Assembly: GCA_914767885.1 (NCBI GenBank)
Contig: CAJZBQ010000012.1
Span: 186,001 to 250,000 of the forward strand
Direction: 5' to 3'
Length of the DNA: 64,000 bases
From: Blepharisma stoltei
Lineage: Eukaryota; Ciliophora; Heterotrichea; Heterotrichida; Blepharismidae
This document shows, piece by piece, positions 1-10,835 of this stretch. Position 1 is the first letter of the stretch, and each line of letters begins with the position of its first letter. The position numbers and the translations under genes are program-made. The notes beneath the pieces are model-generated. The model was not told the DNA's origin. It saw only the letters and a list, made by a program, of their open reading frames with translations, and searched no databases.

Positions 1-1359
1 GATATTAATTATCTTCTTAGCAATCCAAATACACTAGAAAATGAATTAGGAATAACATTATCGGCTGCCATTAACCTTGAATGAAAAGCTTGCAATACAA
101 TTTGGGAAGGTCAACCTGCATTATTTCTTTCAATTAAAAATGCAAATCACATTATCATTTTAGAAGAAGATATCGCTAAAGAAAACCTAAAAAACTTAAT
201 ATTGCGTTCTGCATCCCATGAGCTAAAAACCCCTTTGAACTCAATTCTTCACTTTACTAATGAACTTCTTGAAAATTTTAGTCTAAAAAACGAAGAAATT
301 AAGAAAAAATTAATGACAATATCAGTCTCAAGCAAACTCATGGTATCTTTAATAAATGATCTTCTTGATTATTCAAAAATTTTAGCAGAAGAGCTTAAAA
401 TCAATAAAATACATTGCGATATTAGAAGCATTATTAGCAATACTTGTGATTTAATTCACCTACAAGCTGAAAGAAAAGGGATTTCTGTAATATGCAGAAT
501 TGATCCAATGCTACCCTCACAATTTTTTATTGATCCCATGAGGTTTAGTCAAGTCCTTTTAAATTTAGTAACAAATGCAGTAAGGCACACTTTGAAAGGA
601 AAAATTGAAATATCTTGCGTGATGACTCATAAAAATAAATTAAAGTTTTCTGTTGAAGATTCAGGAATTGGGATCGAAAAAAGTGCTTTAGAAAAAATGT
701 TTAAAAATTTAAATTCTCGTGCAATGCCTTGAATTGATTTAAAAGGTAACGGACTTGGTCTATATATTTCAAATTTATTGATCAAGCTTATGGGTGGAAA
801 AGGAGTTAAAGCCAATTCGATTCTCGGCAAAGGATCGATCTTTTATTTTTCAATTAATGTCAACGGGCTAAGCAAAGCAGACTGTTTTGATTTTCAAATT
901 AATAGCAATGAGCTTGAAGAAGATGCATATCCTGAAAAATCTTTTAGAATGCAAAGTTTTAAGGACATTGAAAAAGGTTCAGTACTAATAGTTGATGACG
1001 TTGAGTTTAATCTGGAAGTTTTAGCTACAATTTTAAAGGAATATCAAATTTCTTTCATAGAAGCCTCAAATGGTCAAATTGCTGTTGATAAAGTTATGGA
1101 GAAAGATGCTGCTGGGGTACCATTTAAAGCAATTATCATGGACTGCAGCATGCCTGTAATGGATGGATGAAGTGCAGCAAAAATTATAAATGCTTACTAT
1201 AAGGAAAATAAAATTAAGCATCTCCCAAATATTATTGGATACTCTGCGTATGACGCTGATGAAGACAGAAAATTGTGTTTTGAAAATGGAATGGTTGACT
1301 TTTTACAAAAGCCATGCAAATCTGAAGATCTGATCAGGACTGTTATAAAATATTTATAA
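1..1359 (+). CDS. HK1: hybrid histidine kinase, 5'-truncated by window edge
   Basis: The gene is open from base 1 and ends at TAA 1357-1359, giving 452 residues of a longer protein. In-frame TGA codons are read as Trp, for example at 730-732 and 1168-1170. The HisKA box SASHELKTPLN has its phospho-accepting His at 217-219. It is followed by the N box (NLVTNAV), G1 (DSGIGI) and G2 (GNGLGLYIS) of an HATPase domain. A receiver domain follows, with the acidic pair in VLIVDDVEFN, the phospho-acceptor Asp in IIMDCSMP and the conserved Lys in LQKPC. The family transfers phosphate from His to the receiver Asp in signalling. No insert interrupts the visible part. The missing N-terminus should carry membrane segments, judging by HK2. 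The function is sure at family level; the signal sensed is unknown. Confidence 0.93.
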
Positions 1360-1872
1360 TAGTGATTGCAAGAATTAGAATATTGTTTGCAAACTATGGG
1401 CCATTTCTAAGTAAATTAATATAAATAAGATTTAATGATTTCAAATCAAATTTAAAGTATAAAGATGAAAAATAGTTGATAAGATTTGATCTAATTAAAA
1501 AAAATTAAAAATATTTCAAAGAGATTCTCAGGATTCAAAATATAATTATAAATTTAAGCCTAAAAGATAGAAAGGCGTTTAAATTGACATCAATGTAATT
1601 AATGAAATTAAAAAATATAGTTAGCGCTTTGCAAAATAATAATAAAACTAACTAAAAATGCCCTTGATATTTTTTTTTATTTCAAATCGGAAACTATTTA
1701 TTTCAAAAGCAATGCAAATGAGCAGTTTTGAGTGGGGGAAAAGATTAACGTACTGAGACTCATGCTTTGATTTAAATCTATGCTATTTTTATATATAAAT
1801 AATTTTTCAAGTAAAATTCGAGTAATGAGCTTTCTTCACTAAAACGGAGTTTTATGTGGCCTTATAATAATT
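1360..1872. other. Intergenic, AT-rich
   Basis: This stretch between HK1 and HK2 is very AT-rich. I see no open frame with family resemblance, no MITE core and no retroposon end. It presumably holds the HK1 3' end and the HK2 promoter, but no motif can be assigned. Confidence 0.5.
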
Positions 1873-4008
1873 ATGTCCAGTGATAAAAAAATTTGATGGG
1901 ATGCAGAGTTGAATGATATGTATGGCTTACTGTATAGCTTCAGTATATCATTTGCTCTATTTTCAATAGCTTCTAGACTTCTTTACTACATACTTATAGG
2001 AAATGACTTTTCCATGTTCCAATTGTGATACTTGCCTTTTCACTTTATAGTAATATTATTAATCAAGCGATATCAATTCAAAGACTCAGATTCAAAAGCA
2101 GCTATCGCAGTTATTGTGGCAGAAATTTATAATATTGCTTATATTTTTACTAATATTACGAGTCAGGAACATTTTGGAATTTTGCATTCATTTTCAATTT
2201 TATTATTAACCAATTTGGAGCTACCAATGATTAGAAGCAAAATTGTTTTTAATCTTGCAATTCTCAAGCACATTTATATATGATTTTTTCATCCTCTTAT
2301 TTTAGCTAGAAAATCAATTTCTCTGACAATGCTACAGTTTAATTCACTTTTTGCAATCATTCTCATTTGCAATGCTGCAAGTATTTATAGAAAAAAGATA
2401 TCATTCGACAAATATATTCTTATGAAGGAAATTAACTCATCTAAAGAAAGATTTGAAATTATCACACAAGCGTTTTCAGATGGGATTATCATTATTTCTG
2501 AAGATCAGAAAAATATTGAGTTTTTTAATTCCAATATTTTATCATTATTACAGTGCAATTCAGATAATATCTACCCTGAGCTGATGAAATGCCAGTACCT
2601 TCCTAATAGAAAAGTATCAGAATTTACATCTTCAAATTACCTAATAGATGATGTAAATCATATTTATAACAATCCTGCAGAATCAGAAATTACACTAGGG
2701 ATAACTCTTTCTAATGAGATTAATTTAGAATGAAAAGCCAGAAAAATTATTTGGGAAAATAAAAAAGCAATCTTTTTGTCAACTAGAAATGTAAATCAAA
2801 TAATCGAGCTAGAAAAAAGCTCTTCTAACGATCGCATGAAAACAATGCTTTTGAGGTCTGTGTCTCATGACCTTAGAACTCCTCTCAATGCAATAATATT
2901 TTTTACTAATGAGCTACTATTGCAAGCATCATGAAAAAATGAAGAAAAAAATAAATTGCAGATTATTTCTGCTTCTTCAAGGCTCATGCTATCACTTGTA
3001 GATGACCTACTTGATTTTTCAAAAATAGTCTCCGATGTATTTTCAATCCATAAAGTGCATTGCACAGTAAGAAATATTATTTATGGTGCGTGTGAGTTGA
3101 TAAGTTTGCAGGCTAATAAAAAAAACTTGAAATTAGATTGCAGGATTGACCCATTAATTCCAAATTTTATATATACAGATCCACTTAGATTAAGCCAAAT
3201 TCTTCTTAATTTGCTAAGCAATGCTTTAAAATTTACTCTTAGAGGAACAATTGAAATTTGCTGCGTTTTAAGCTCTAAAAACAAGCTGAAATGTTATGTT
3301 GAGGATACTGGAATTGGAATGTCTGAGCAACAAAGAAGTAAGTTATTTACTGAATACAGTACTTCTTATATACCAAGCATAAACCCTCAAGGCTCAGGAT
3401 TGGGCCTTTGGATTTCAAACTTTTTAGCAAAAGAGCTGGGGAGTCGCCCAATAAAAGTAGTCTCTACTTTAGGAAAAGGCACCACATTCAGATTTTCAAT
3501 AGACATATTTGAAAATCCATTTCCTCCACCAAACTGTGAGAAATTTATTCCAATAGAATCAGAAAACACTAAATCAATCCATTTAGAGAAATATTTGGAG
3601 CTTAAGCATTCAGAATCATATGATATACTTATAGTCGATGATAATGATTTTAATAGAATCGTATTAGGTTCTATTTTTTCACAAAACCAAATAACATTTG
3701 AGGAGGCGTGCAATGGCGATGAAGCTGTTAAAAAAGTAGTGTCTTATGATAAAAGAGGGAAAATGTATAGCGCTGTTATCATGGACTGCGATATGCCAGT
3801 ACTTGATGGATTTGAGGCTACCAAACTGATTAGGAAATTTTATCAGGACGGAAGCATTAAAAAACTACCAAATATTATAGGATATTCTGCTTATAGCTCA
3901 GATAAAGATAGAATTGCTTGCTCAGAGTGTGGGATGGTGGATCAATTAATCAAACCTTGTTCACCTGAAAGCATAATAAACACTGTCAAAAAGTATATGC
4001 TATGCTAA
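1873..4008 (+). CDS. HK2: intact membrane hybrid histidine kinase (711 aa)
   Basis: ATG 1873 begins MSSDKKIWWDAELNDMYGLL, and the paralogs open in the same way (start, two Trp, acidic run). The gene ends at TAA 4006-4008. Residues about 15-175 hold several hydrophobic segments. About 190-300 is a PAS-like region (FEIITQAFSDGIIIIS). The HisKA box is SVSHDLRTPLN with His332; it has HD where the paralogs have HE. N, G1 (DTGIGM) and G2 (GSGLGLWIS) boxes follow, then a receiver with Asp638 in MDCDMP and a conserved LIKPC Lys region. There is no insert and no intron, so this copy serves as the length standard for the cluster. TGA is read as Trp at several sites. It should be a sensor that autophosphorylates and passes phosphate to its own receiver; the ligand is unknown. 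Confidence 0.95.
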
Positions 4009-4182
4009 AAGTAAATTAATGTTGAAAATTTTGAATAAAAATAGATGGCTAGTTAAATTATTGATTTATTTTTATCTAGACTTTAATTATTATATCAAAT
4101 TGTAATAATATCCTTTTCAAATATCAATAGGCTCAATTAATAAGTAAATTTAGTTAAATGCTATTTTCAAGATTTAACTTTC

Positions 4183-5464
4183 TTATGAATTATTTATTAA
4201 AAAGTTCTCATTTTTTATTGACTCAAGCTCAAAAATGAGCTGCTTTTCGAGATCATTTAAAAGTTCCTCTTGATTATAAACTTCTTTACTCCCCCCCATC
4301 CTTGATCGAACGATTGACTGTAAAAATTCCTAAAAATTGGGAAATTACCCCTATCCTTGATCGAACGATTTTCATATCATAACAATTTTTTTATATATAT
4401 AAAAAATATATTAGTTATCAAAAGCTTGGGAAAGATGTACATAATGAAGTTGTTTTCAGAGGCTTTTGAGACGACAGAAAGCTTCGGAATCAACCATGCG
4501 AAGTGATTTAGTCATCAGCCTAGGCTTAAAAACTCAATAATCTAAAAAATAGAGATTCTTTGAATTTTTAAAAAAAATTAATTTTAATTTAATAAGGAAC
4601 AAATTAAAATTTATACAGTTTAAGGGGTAACTAATAAAATTAAAATATAAAAAATTGGTATTTTTTATGAAATTAATTCAATTTTTTTGCTGTAAAAATA
4701 ATTATTAAATACTCTTAACCGTCTTATTTAAAAGTAAATAAAAAAAATATATATATAGATATTTTATTTTATATAAAAAATTTTTTTAACCCCTCCTTGA
4801 TCGAACGATGGCGAGTCGTTCGATCAAGGATGGGGGATTTAGGAATATTTTTAAAGCCATTTTGATTGCTCTGTATAATTTCGTCAACAATTTCATTATA
4901 ATCTACTTTTTCCTCAACTTTGATATCTCTGCAAATCAATTCATTGTATTTATTATTTAAATCTTTCGCAGAAATATTGATAGTTTCTAATTCAACATTC
5001 CAAAAATATCTAAATGAAACAATGAATTCAGGAACAATACAACAGAGAATAAAGGTGAAGATTCCTGAATTCTCATTTAAGTCTATTTTCGCTCGCAGCC
5101 CAGAAATAGCTAACATTAATTCTGGGTTTGAAATAATTTTTGACGCTGAAATAGACTCTATAATGAGCAGTCAATAAATAATTTCTACTTCGCTCATCAT
5201 TAAGACTGTAGAGAGATAGAACACTTTCTTGTAGAAATTTGGAATTTGATATGATAAATGCGTTTTAGTTGAAAAATAATGAAGAAAATATTGACGAAAA
5301 TAAGAAACAGGCTGAATTAAGTAATTTCGAAGATTTCTTTGATAGTTGGCGTAATGCATTTTCATTGCGTTTGAATTGCCAAATAAATTAGGAACCTCAT
5401 TACTGCTTAAAATTTCTTGATGCATTCTGCAAGAAAATCCTTCAGACAGCATGCGCTTTTCCAT
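4183..5464 (-). CDS. Hypothetical protein (242 aa) interrupted by a family-B MITE
   Basis: The start is ATG 5464-5462 (MEKRMLSEGFSCRMHQEIL) and TGA reads as Trp in EIIYWLLII. The frame runs to the TA at 4840-4841. It resumes after the element at TA 4287-4288, giving NIPKEVYNQEELLNDLEKQL and ending at TAA 4185-4183. Removing 553 bp leaves 729 nt, exactly 243 codons, and the junction codons read through cleanly. This supports one gene rather than two. Two moderately hydrophobic stretches (around EIIYWLLIIESI and FTFILCCIVPEFIVSF) may be membrane segments, and the C-terminus is acidic and possibly coiled. I do not recognise the family. It is convergent with HK2 and divergent from HK3. Confidence 0.75.
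4287..4841. mobile_element. Family-B MITE/IES in the 242-aa gene
   Basis: TA-bounded insert of about 553 bp. The left end has TACTCCCCCC followed by the core CCTTGATCGAACGA, and a second direct copy about 55 bp inward (4353-4370). The right end has the core twice as an inverted pair (about 4793-4832), ending GGGGATTTA. Excision between TA 4287 and TA 4840 restores the frame of the surrounding gene. It has no coding capacity. The architecture is shared with families A, C and D here, but the core sequence differs. Confidence 0.88.
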
Positions 5465-6122
5465 TTTAATACAAATGAGGTTTTTGATTCTTATAAATAT
5501 ATGAATGAGATTTTAATAGTGAACAAAATATAAATTAAGATCTAATTTACTATGTAAAAATTTCTTATAAAATAAAGCCTCTATCTGAAATTTAGCAATG
5601 TAGGCTTTTTATGTTTGCTTTAAAAAAAATTGATCCTTTCTAATTAGAAGGCTTCTTCATCTGTTTTTGCTGGCAAATGTATGCATTTTCATTTACTGAG
5701 CAGCCTATATATACCCACAATTTTTATTTGCTATTGGAATCATGAAAATAAATTTTATTATAAACATGAATAATAGCTCTTTAATAAATGTTTAACTTAT
5801 AAAGCTAGTTTAATCAATTGTTTTAAATACATTAATTTCAGATAAAAATATTACTGGCTGCGAGCTTTTGAGAGGAAATAAAGAAAAGCACCTTTAATTA
5901 ATTTAATTAAAAATTGGCTATTTATTTTATTTTAAATTAAATTAAAATAAAATATTTATGATAAATCAGTAAGTTTATTATATGAAATAAAAATGAAGGC
6001 TTCTTTTCCCCAGCAAAATAGTTAATTATTAAATCTAAATTTAATAGTTAAAAGGGATAATTTTTTACATAGATATAATGAGATATATCAATATTTATTT
6101 CAAGAATGCTAAATATTTTACT
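5465..6122. other. Intergenic, AT-rich
   Basis: This is the upstream region of the - strand 242-aa gene. It is AT-rich with several short T- and A-runs. I see no supported gene or known repeat core. Confidence 0.45.
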
Positions 6123-6510
6123 TACTCCCCCCTCCGTGAGTGAACAAAACCATTAGAAAAATCCCTATTTTTTGCCCAAAAACCCACCCTCTGTGAGTGA
6201 ACAAAAAATATTTTAATAGAAAACATTTTTATGAAAAAAATTTTGATATATAAGTGATAATTATTATAATGAAATCTAGAGCTAATTCTGTTTAATTTTA
6301 AACGAATTGCTTTTTTTAAAACATAAATTTTACAAATTAAATTAATATTTGCTTTCCAATTTTTGCGAATTAGGATTTTTTTAAATTTCGAAAAAAAAAA
6401 ATTCCTATAAAATTTATATATAAATTTTTTTTAAAAATAAAAAATTAACCCCCCTCCGTGAGTGAACAAAAAATTTTTTTTGTTCACTCACAGAAGGGGG
6501 GGAGGAGTTA
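6123..6510 (+). mobile_element. Family-A MITE (intergenic copy)
   Basis: Bounded by TA 6123-6124 and TA 6509-6510. The left end carries CTCCCCCCTCCGTGAGTGAAC, with a second direct core at about 6188-6206. The right end is the inverted core pair around a T-run (about 6450-6503). The AT-rich body shows the conserved TGATATATAAGTGATAATTA segment shared with the other A copies. It lies about 640 bp upstream of the HK3 start. Confidence 0.88.
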
Positions 6511-7151
6511 GATCATTATCCAAGTTATCCGCAAAAATTTACGAAATTAAATTTTAACATTTTCAAAACCTCTATTAACAGGAATTATTGTCTCTTAAAG
6601 CCTTCTAAATATTATAGCCTCCTCTCTTGCGAGTAAATAAATTTGCTTTTGGTTAATAAGGCTCTTTATTACTAATGGGCTTATTTTCCAACTTTTGACT
6701 TATTCATCAAGCCAACCAACACCTTATTTTTTTAAATTTTCAAAAGCCTTTACGAACTTGATATTTAAGAATTGCTTTCTTGGAAGAACTAATAATATTT
6801 TATGACATAAAATTCCTATTTCTAATAATAAAATCCATTTTATTTATCATTTAGGAGCCATATTTAAAGCTAGATCATCAAATAAGACATTATTTATCAT
6901 ATTCAAAGCTAAGCATAGCACTCTTATTTCATTTAGAATTATCTATCATCAATATCTTTCCTATAAAAACTACCCATTTTAACAGCTCATTTCATTAACA
7001 AATTTTTGCTTTTTTATTTCTAAGTTTAGTTCCCCAAAAAATAATTACACAAAATCCTCAAAATAAGCTTATTTCTCTTAACAATCCTAAGCTCAATTTT
7101 TCACCTTCAGAAATAGCTTTATATCGTTCGCGCTGAACAAGGTTTTAATAA
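6511..7151. other. HK3 upstream region
   Basis: AT-rich non-coding DNA between the intergenic MITE and the HK3 ATG. No open frame or repeat is recognised. It presumably holds the promoter of HK3. Confidence 0.4.
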
Positions 7152-10100
7152 ATGGCAGTATATAAGAAACTTTGGTGAAGAGAAGAAGTCCAAGACATGT
7201 ATGGACTTTTATTAATGTTTAGTCATATTTTCGCAGCTTTTTCAATGAGTTCAAGAGCAATTTATCTTTGCTTCACAAGATGCCCTTTGTCAGTGAACCA
7301 CCTAGCATATTTTATAACTCACATTACGATTATATGTATTGTTAAATATTTTGATAAAAAGAATTGGAAAATAAAAGTGATAATTGCTGTATTTGTAACA
7401 GAAATTTATCACACTATGTATATATTATCTTATTTACTCCCCCCCCCCTCCGTGAGCGAACAAAACCATTAGAAAAATCGCCATTTTTTGACCAAAAACC
7501 CACCCTCCGTGAGTGAACAAAAATTTTTTTAATAGAAAAAATTTTAATGGAAAAAAATTTTGATATATAAGTGATAATTAGTATAATGAAATCTAGAGCT
7601 AATTCTGTTTAATTTTAAACAAATTGCGTTTTAAAACATAAATTTTGCAAATTAAATTAATATTTGCTTCCCAATTTTTGCAAATTAGGATCTTTTTAAA
7701 TTTCGAAAAAAAATATTTTTTATAAAATTTATATATAATTTTTTTTTAAAAAAAACAATTAACCCCCCTCCGTGAGCGAACAAAATTTTTTTGTTCGCTC
7801 ACGGGGGGGGGGGGGGAGTTAGAAGACCCTGGAAACCCCTCGATGCTCCAAGCATTTATTATGATTCTCTTGACAACATTGGAGCTACCAATGATCAAAA
7901 ACAAAATTCTTTTTAATTTATTATTAGCAAAACACATATATATCTGGTTTTTGCATCCCCTGATATTTGAATCAGGTCTCTTTTCAATGACCGTGATCCA
8001 GTTTAATTCAATTTTTGCAATTTTTCTACTTGGAAATGTCGCAATTTATTGCAAGCATAAAGTATCATTTGAAAAATTTGAGCTTCTTAAAGAAGTCAAA
8101 TTATCGAAAGAAAGATTTGAAATTATTACGCAAGCTTTTTGTCATGGAATAATTATAATAACCGGAGAAGGCAAAATTGAGTATTTTAATTCAAGCGTTT
8201 TAAATTTCTTACAGTGTCTGCCTGATTGTATTTATTCTGAAATATCAAAATATGAATATTCGCCAGGGCGAAAAGTATCAAACTTCAATGCGTCAAAATT
8301 TTTAATTGACGACATAAATTATTCATATTATAATCTAAATTCTCAAGAAGCCACACTGGGAGTGACTTTTTATAATGAAATCAACCTTGAGTGAAAAGCA
8401 AGGAAAATTGTCTGAGAAAATAAAACAGCGATTTTCCTCACTTCAAGAAATGTAAATGAAATTATGGAACTTGAAAAAACAGTTACAAATGATCATATGA
8501 AATCCGTACTTTTAAGGTCAGTGTCGCATGAACTAAGAACGCCTCTAAATGCCATTAGCTTTTTTACAAGCGAATTATTGGTCCGCTCTGGTTTTTCGAA
8601 AGCCCAAGAAGAAATGGGAAAACTGAAAATGATTTTGACATCATCAAAGTTAATGCTTTCCCTTATAGATGATTTACTTGATTATTCTAAAATAATTTCT
8701 GGAGTTTTTACTATAAGAAAAACGCATTTTGATATAAGAAATGTAATACAGAGTGCATGTGAACTTATAAGTCTGCAAGCGAGTAAGAAAAATTTGAGGC
8801 TGAGCTATAGAATTGATCCAATGATTCCTGAAATTGTATATACCGATTCTTTAAGAGTCAATCAGATTTTGCTTAATTTATTAAGCAATGCTTTAAAATT
8901 TACACTGAAAGGCTCAATTGAAGTTTGCTGCAATATCAATTCCAAAAACAGACTGAAATTTTGTATTGAAGATACAGGGATTGGTATGTCAGAGCAGACT
9001 ACTTGTGAGTTATTCACAGAGTTCAGAACATCATACATCCCAAATATAAATCCTCAAGGTTCTGGGCTTGGTCTTTGAATATCAAATTTCTTAGCCAAAC
9101 AGCTTGGAAATGAGCCTATCAAAGTAAAATCATCTCTAGGCAAAGGCTCTCGATTTCAGTTTTCCATAGATATTTTTCAAGTTACTCCTATAGAAACTAA
9201 GCACTATAAAGCCTTGCCTGAAGAAATAGAAAAATCTCAAGCATTACATACATTACATTATGTAGACGGGCTCGTGCCCTTAATTTTAACGCAATCACCG
9301 AGGATCCCTTGTGGGATTCAACCGCTTTGCGACCTTCCTTTCGTCGGGCCTCCTCCTTGTCTCTTGTAAAAGACTCCAGTATTGAGTGGGCAGTCTACGG
9401 GTTTGTCAGCTTCCTGAGGCTGAGGGAATACGAAGTTGGCATTCCGAAATTCCAAAAAATGGAATTTCTGGTAGCCTATCGGCAAAAGGGTATAGTCCAG
9501 ATCCTGGGACGTAACGCCCAGTTTCACGCTAAGCAGTTGCCCGATTGGTCTAGATATTACCTATAGGCCTTGCTGGGCTTGCCCTTTCCAAATCTGAACC
9601 CTCCTTTCCTTCGAGGTAAAAACCAGTCTCGAAGTTGGACTTGGGCTGGGCTCTGCCTCCTGCAGAATTGGTTATCATAGCATTGCTGTCCTTTTCAAGG
9701 CTAGAAAAACCTGCCAGATATAATTAAAATACGAAGACGCCATATTTTAATTATGAAAAAAAAAACTCAAGCAATTGAAATTTCAAAATATTGTGAATTC
9801 GAAGCTTTAAGAAACGTTGACGTTTTAATTGTTGATGATAATGAATTTAATAGAGTAATATTAGCGTCAATACTTTCCCAAAGCCATATCAGCTGTGATG
9901 AAGCTTGCAATGGAAAAGATGCCTTAAATAAAGTACTTGCATATAATAAAAAAGGGGGAACATATAAAGCTATAATAATGGATTGTAATATGCCTGAAAT
10001 TAATGGATTTGAGGCGACAAAATTAATTATAAAATTGCAAAGAGATGGGGATATCAAAAGTTTGCCAAATATTATTGGATATTCAGCTTATAGCTCTGAT

Positions 10101-10202
10101 GAAGATAAAAACGCATGCTATGAGTGCGGAATGATTGACTATTTAACAAAGCCTTGCCCACCTGAAGTTGTTATAAGTACAATCCAAAAATATATTCAAT
10201 AG
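7152..10202 (+). CDS. HK3: hybrid histidine kinase, split by a MITE and a retroposon
   Basis: ATG 7152 begins MAVYKKLWWREEVQDMYGLL, matching the HK2 start. A family-A MITE splits the membrane region; joining at TA 7435/7820 gives YILSYLEDPGNPSM in frame. The PAS-like region, HisKA (SVSHELRTPLN), N box (LLSNALKFT), G1 (DTGIGM) and G2 (GSGLGLW, with W from TGA) follow. A GC-rich retroposon then separates HATPase from the receiver. Removing one 530-bp repeat unit (insert plus one duplication) gives EEIEKSQAIEISKY in frame. The receiver holds VLIVDDNEFN and MDCNMP, and the stop is TAG 10200-10202. With 385 and 530 bp removed the protein is 711 aa, identical in length to HK2. A TA-to-TA cut of 521 bp (9227 to 9748) would also keep frame and give 714 aa. 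Confidence 0.9.
7435..7821 (+). mobile_element. Family-A MITE/IES inside HK3
   Basis: TA-bounded by TTACTCCCCC on the left and GGGGAGTTA on the right. The core CTCCGTGAGCGAAC appears twice in direct order at the left (about 7449 and 7503) and as an inverted pair at the right (about 7765-7815). Removing 385 bp restores HK3 exactly. It is very similar along its length to the copy at 6123-6510. Confidence 0.92.
9230..9773 (-). mobile_element. SINE-like retroposon inside HK3, with duplication
   Basis: A GC-rich insert with no family resemblance in any frame. It is flanked by AAAAATCTCAAGCA (9230-9243) and AAAAAACTCAAGCA (9760-9773), a 14-bp duplication with one mismatch. The left end is a run of ATGTA-type units (about 9244-9264), reading as the 3' tail of a - strand element. 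The right end, reverse-complemented, begins near AAAATATGGCGTC like the other elements here. Removing one repeat length (530 bp) restores HK3 to 711 aa. Confidence 0.75.
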
Positions 10203-10271
10203 CAATTTGGTGGTGTAAATAATTCTTTAAAAAATTATATATTCAAAAACATGAAACTAACGATATATATT

Positions 10272-10728
10272 TTAAAATAAGATATCTTACTTACTTACTT
10301 AATTATCTGGTGTTTAAGGTGTCTAGTGCCGCAGCCCAAAAGGGCCTATGGCAAAACTGATGACGTAGGCGAGCCATCTTGGCACAGGTCAGCCCCGTCC
10401 AAGCCTTCTATCAACTCCTGCTTCACCGGCCTTGCTGCACGTCTCACCCGGCGCGTTGCCGTCGCCCTTGTCGCTCGACTCAGCTCCTGCGCGTGTTCCG
10501 CCTAAGGGTCATCCTCCCGTGGGGATGTGCTGAGAGGTAAAAGCCCGAAATCTTGAGTGGACTGAGGAGTGGTTCCTCTGGTTATCCCCAGAGTTAAACC
10601 GCTATTGCTGTCCAGAAGTCTTCGAGTGAAAACCTAACCCTATAAATAAAATTCCATGAGGGAGAGAAAATTAGCAGAGCTAATTTCTCTCGAACCGAAT
10701 GCCATTTTATTTATTAAAATAAGATATC
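10272..10728 (-). mobile_element. SINE-1 retroposon with perfect 15-bp duplication (intergenic)
   Basis: A GC-rich body 10287-10713 is flanked by perfect copies of TTAAAATAAGATATC at 10272-10286 and 10714-10728. The left end is CTTACTTACTTACTT, that is a (TAAG)n tail on the - strand. The 5' end lies at the right, with a short hairpin built from GCCATTTTATTTAT and its complement. It is closely similar to the + strand element at 24219-24656. The duplication and microsatellite tail fit target-primed insertion by a LINE machinery. It has no coding capacity of its own. Confidence 0.87.
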
Positions 10729-10835
10729 AATTAACTTATCTATTGTTTTAATTCAAATTATTCATCTAATTAACGTAAAATTAACTTAAAACAAATATTT
10801 ACAGCTATACATAAAATCACATTAATACTTTTATA

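Noticed and set aside
202-1170. Reading HK1 as several short genes separated by TGA stops
   Set aside because: TGA falls at conserved Trp positions in the kinase family and in other genes here; TAA/TAG are the real stops.
9309-9566. Short open frames in GC-rich inserts (also 27881-28173, 35224-35457, 41198-41407)
   Set aside because: They lie within retroposon bodies bounded by duplications, show no family resemblance, and are open by base composition; not called as genes.
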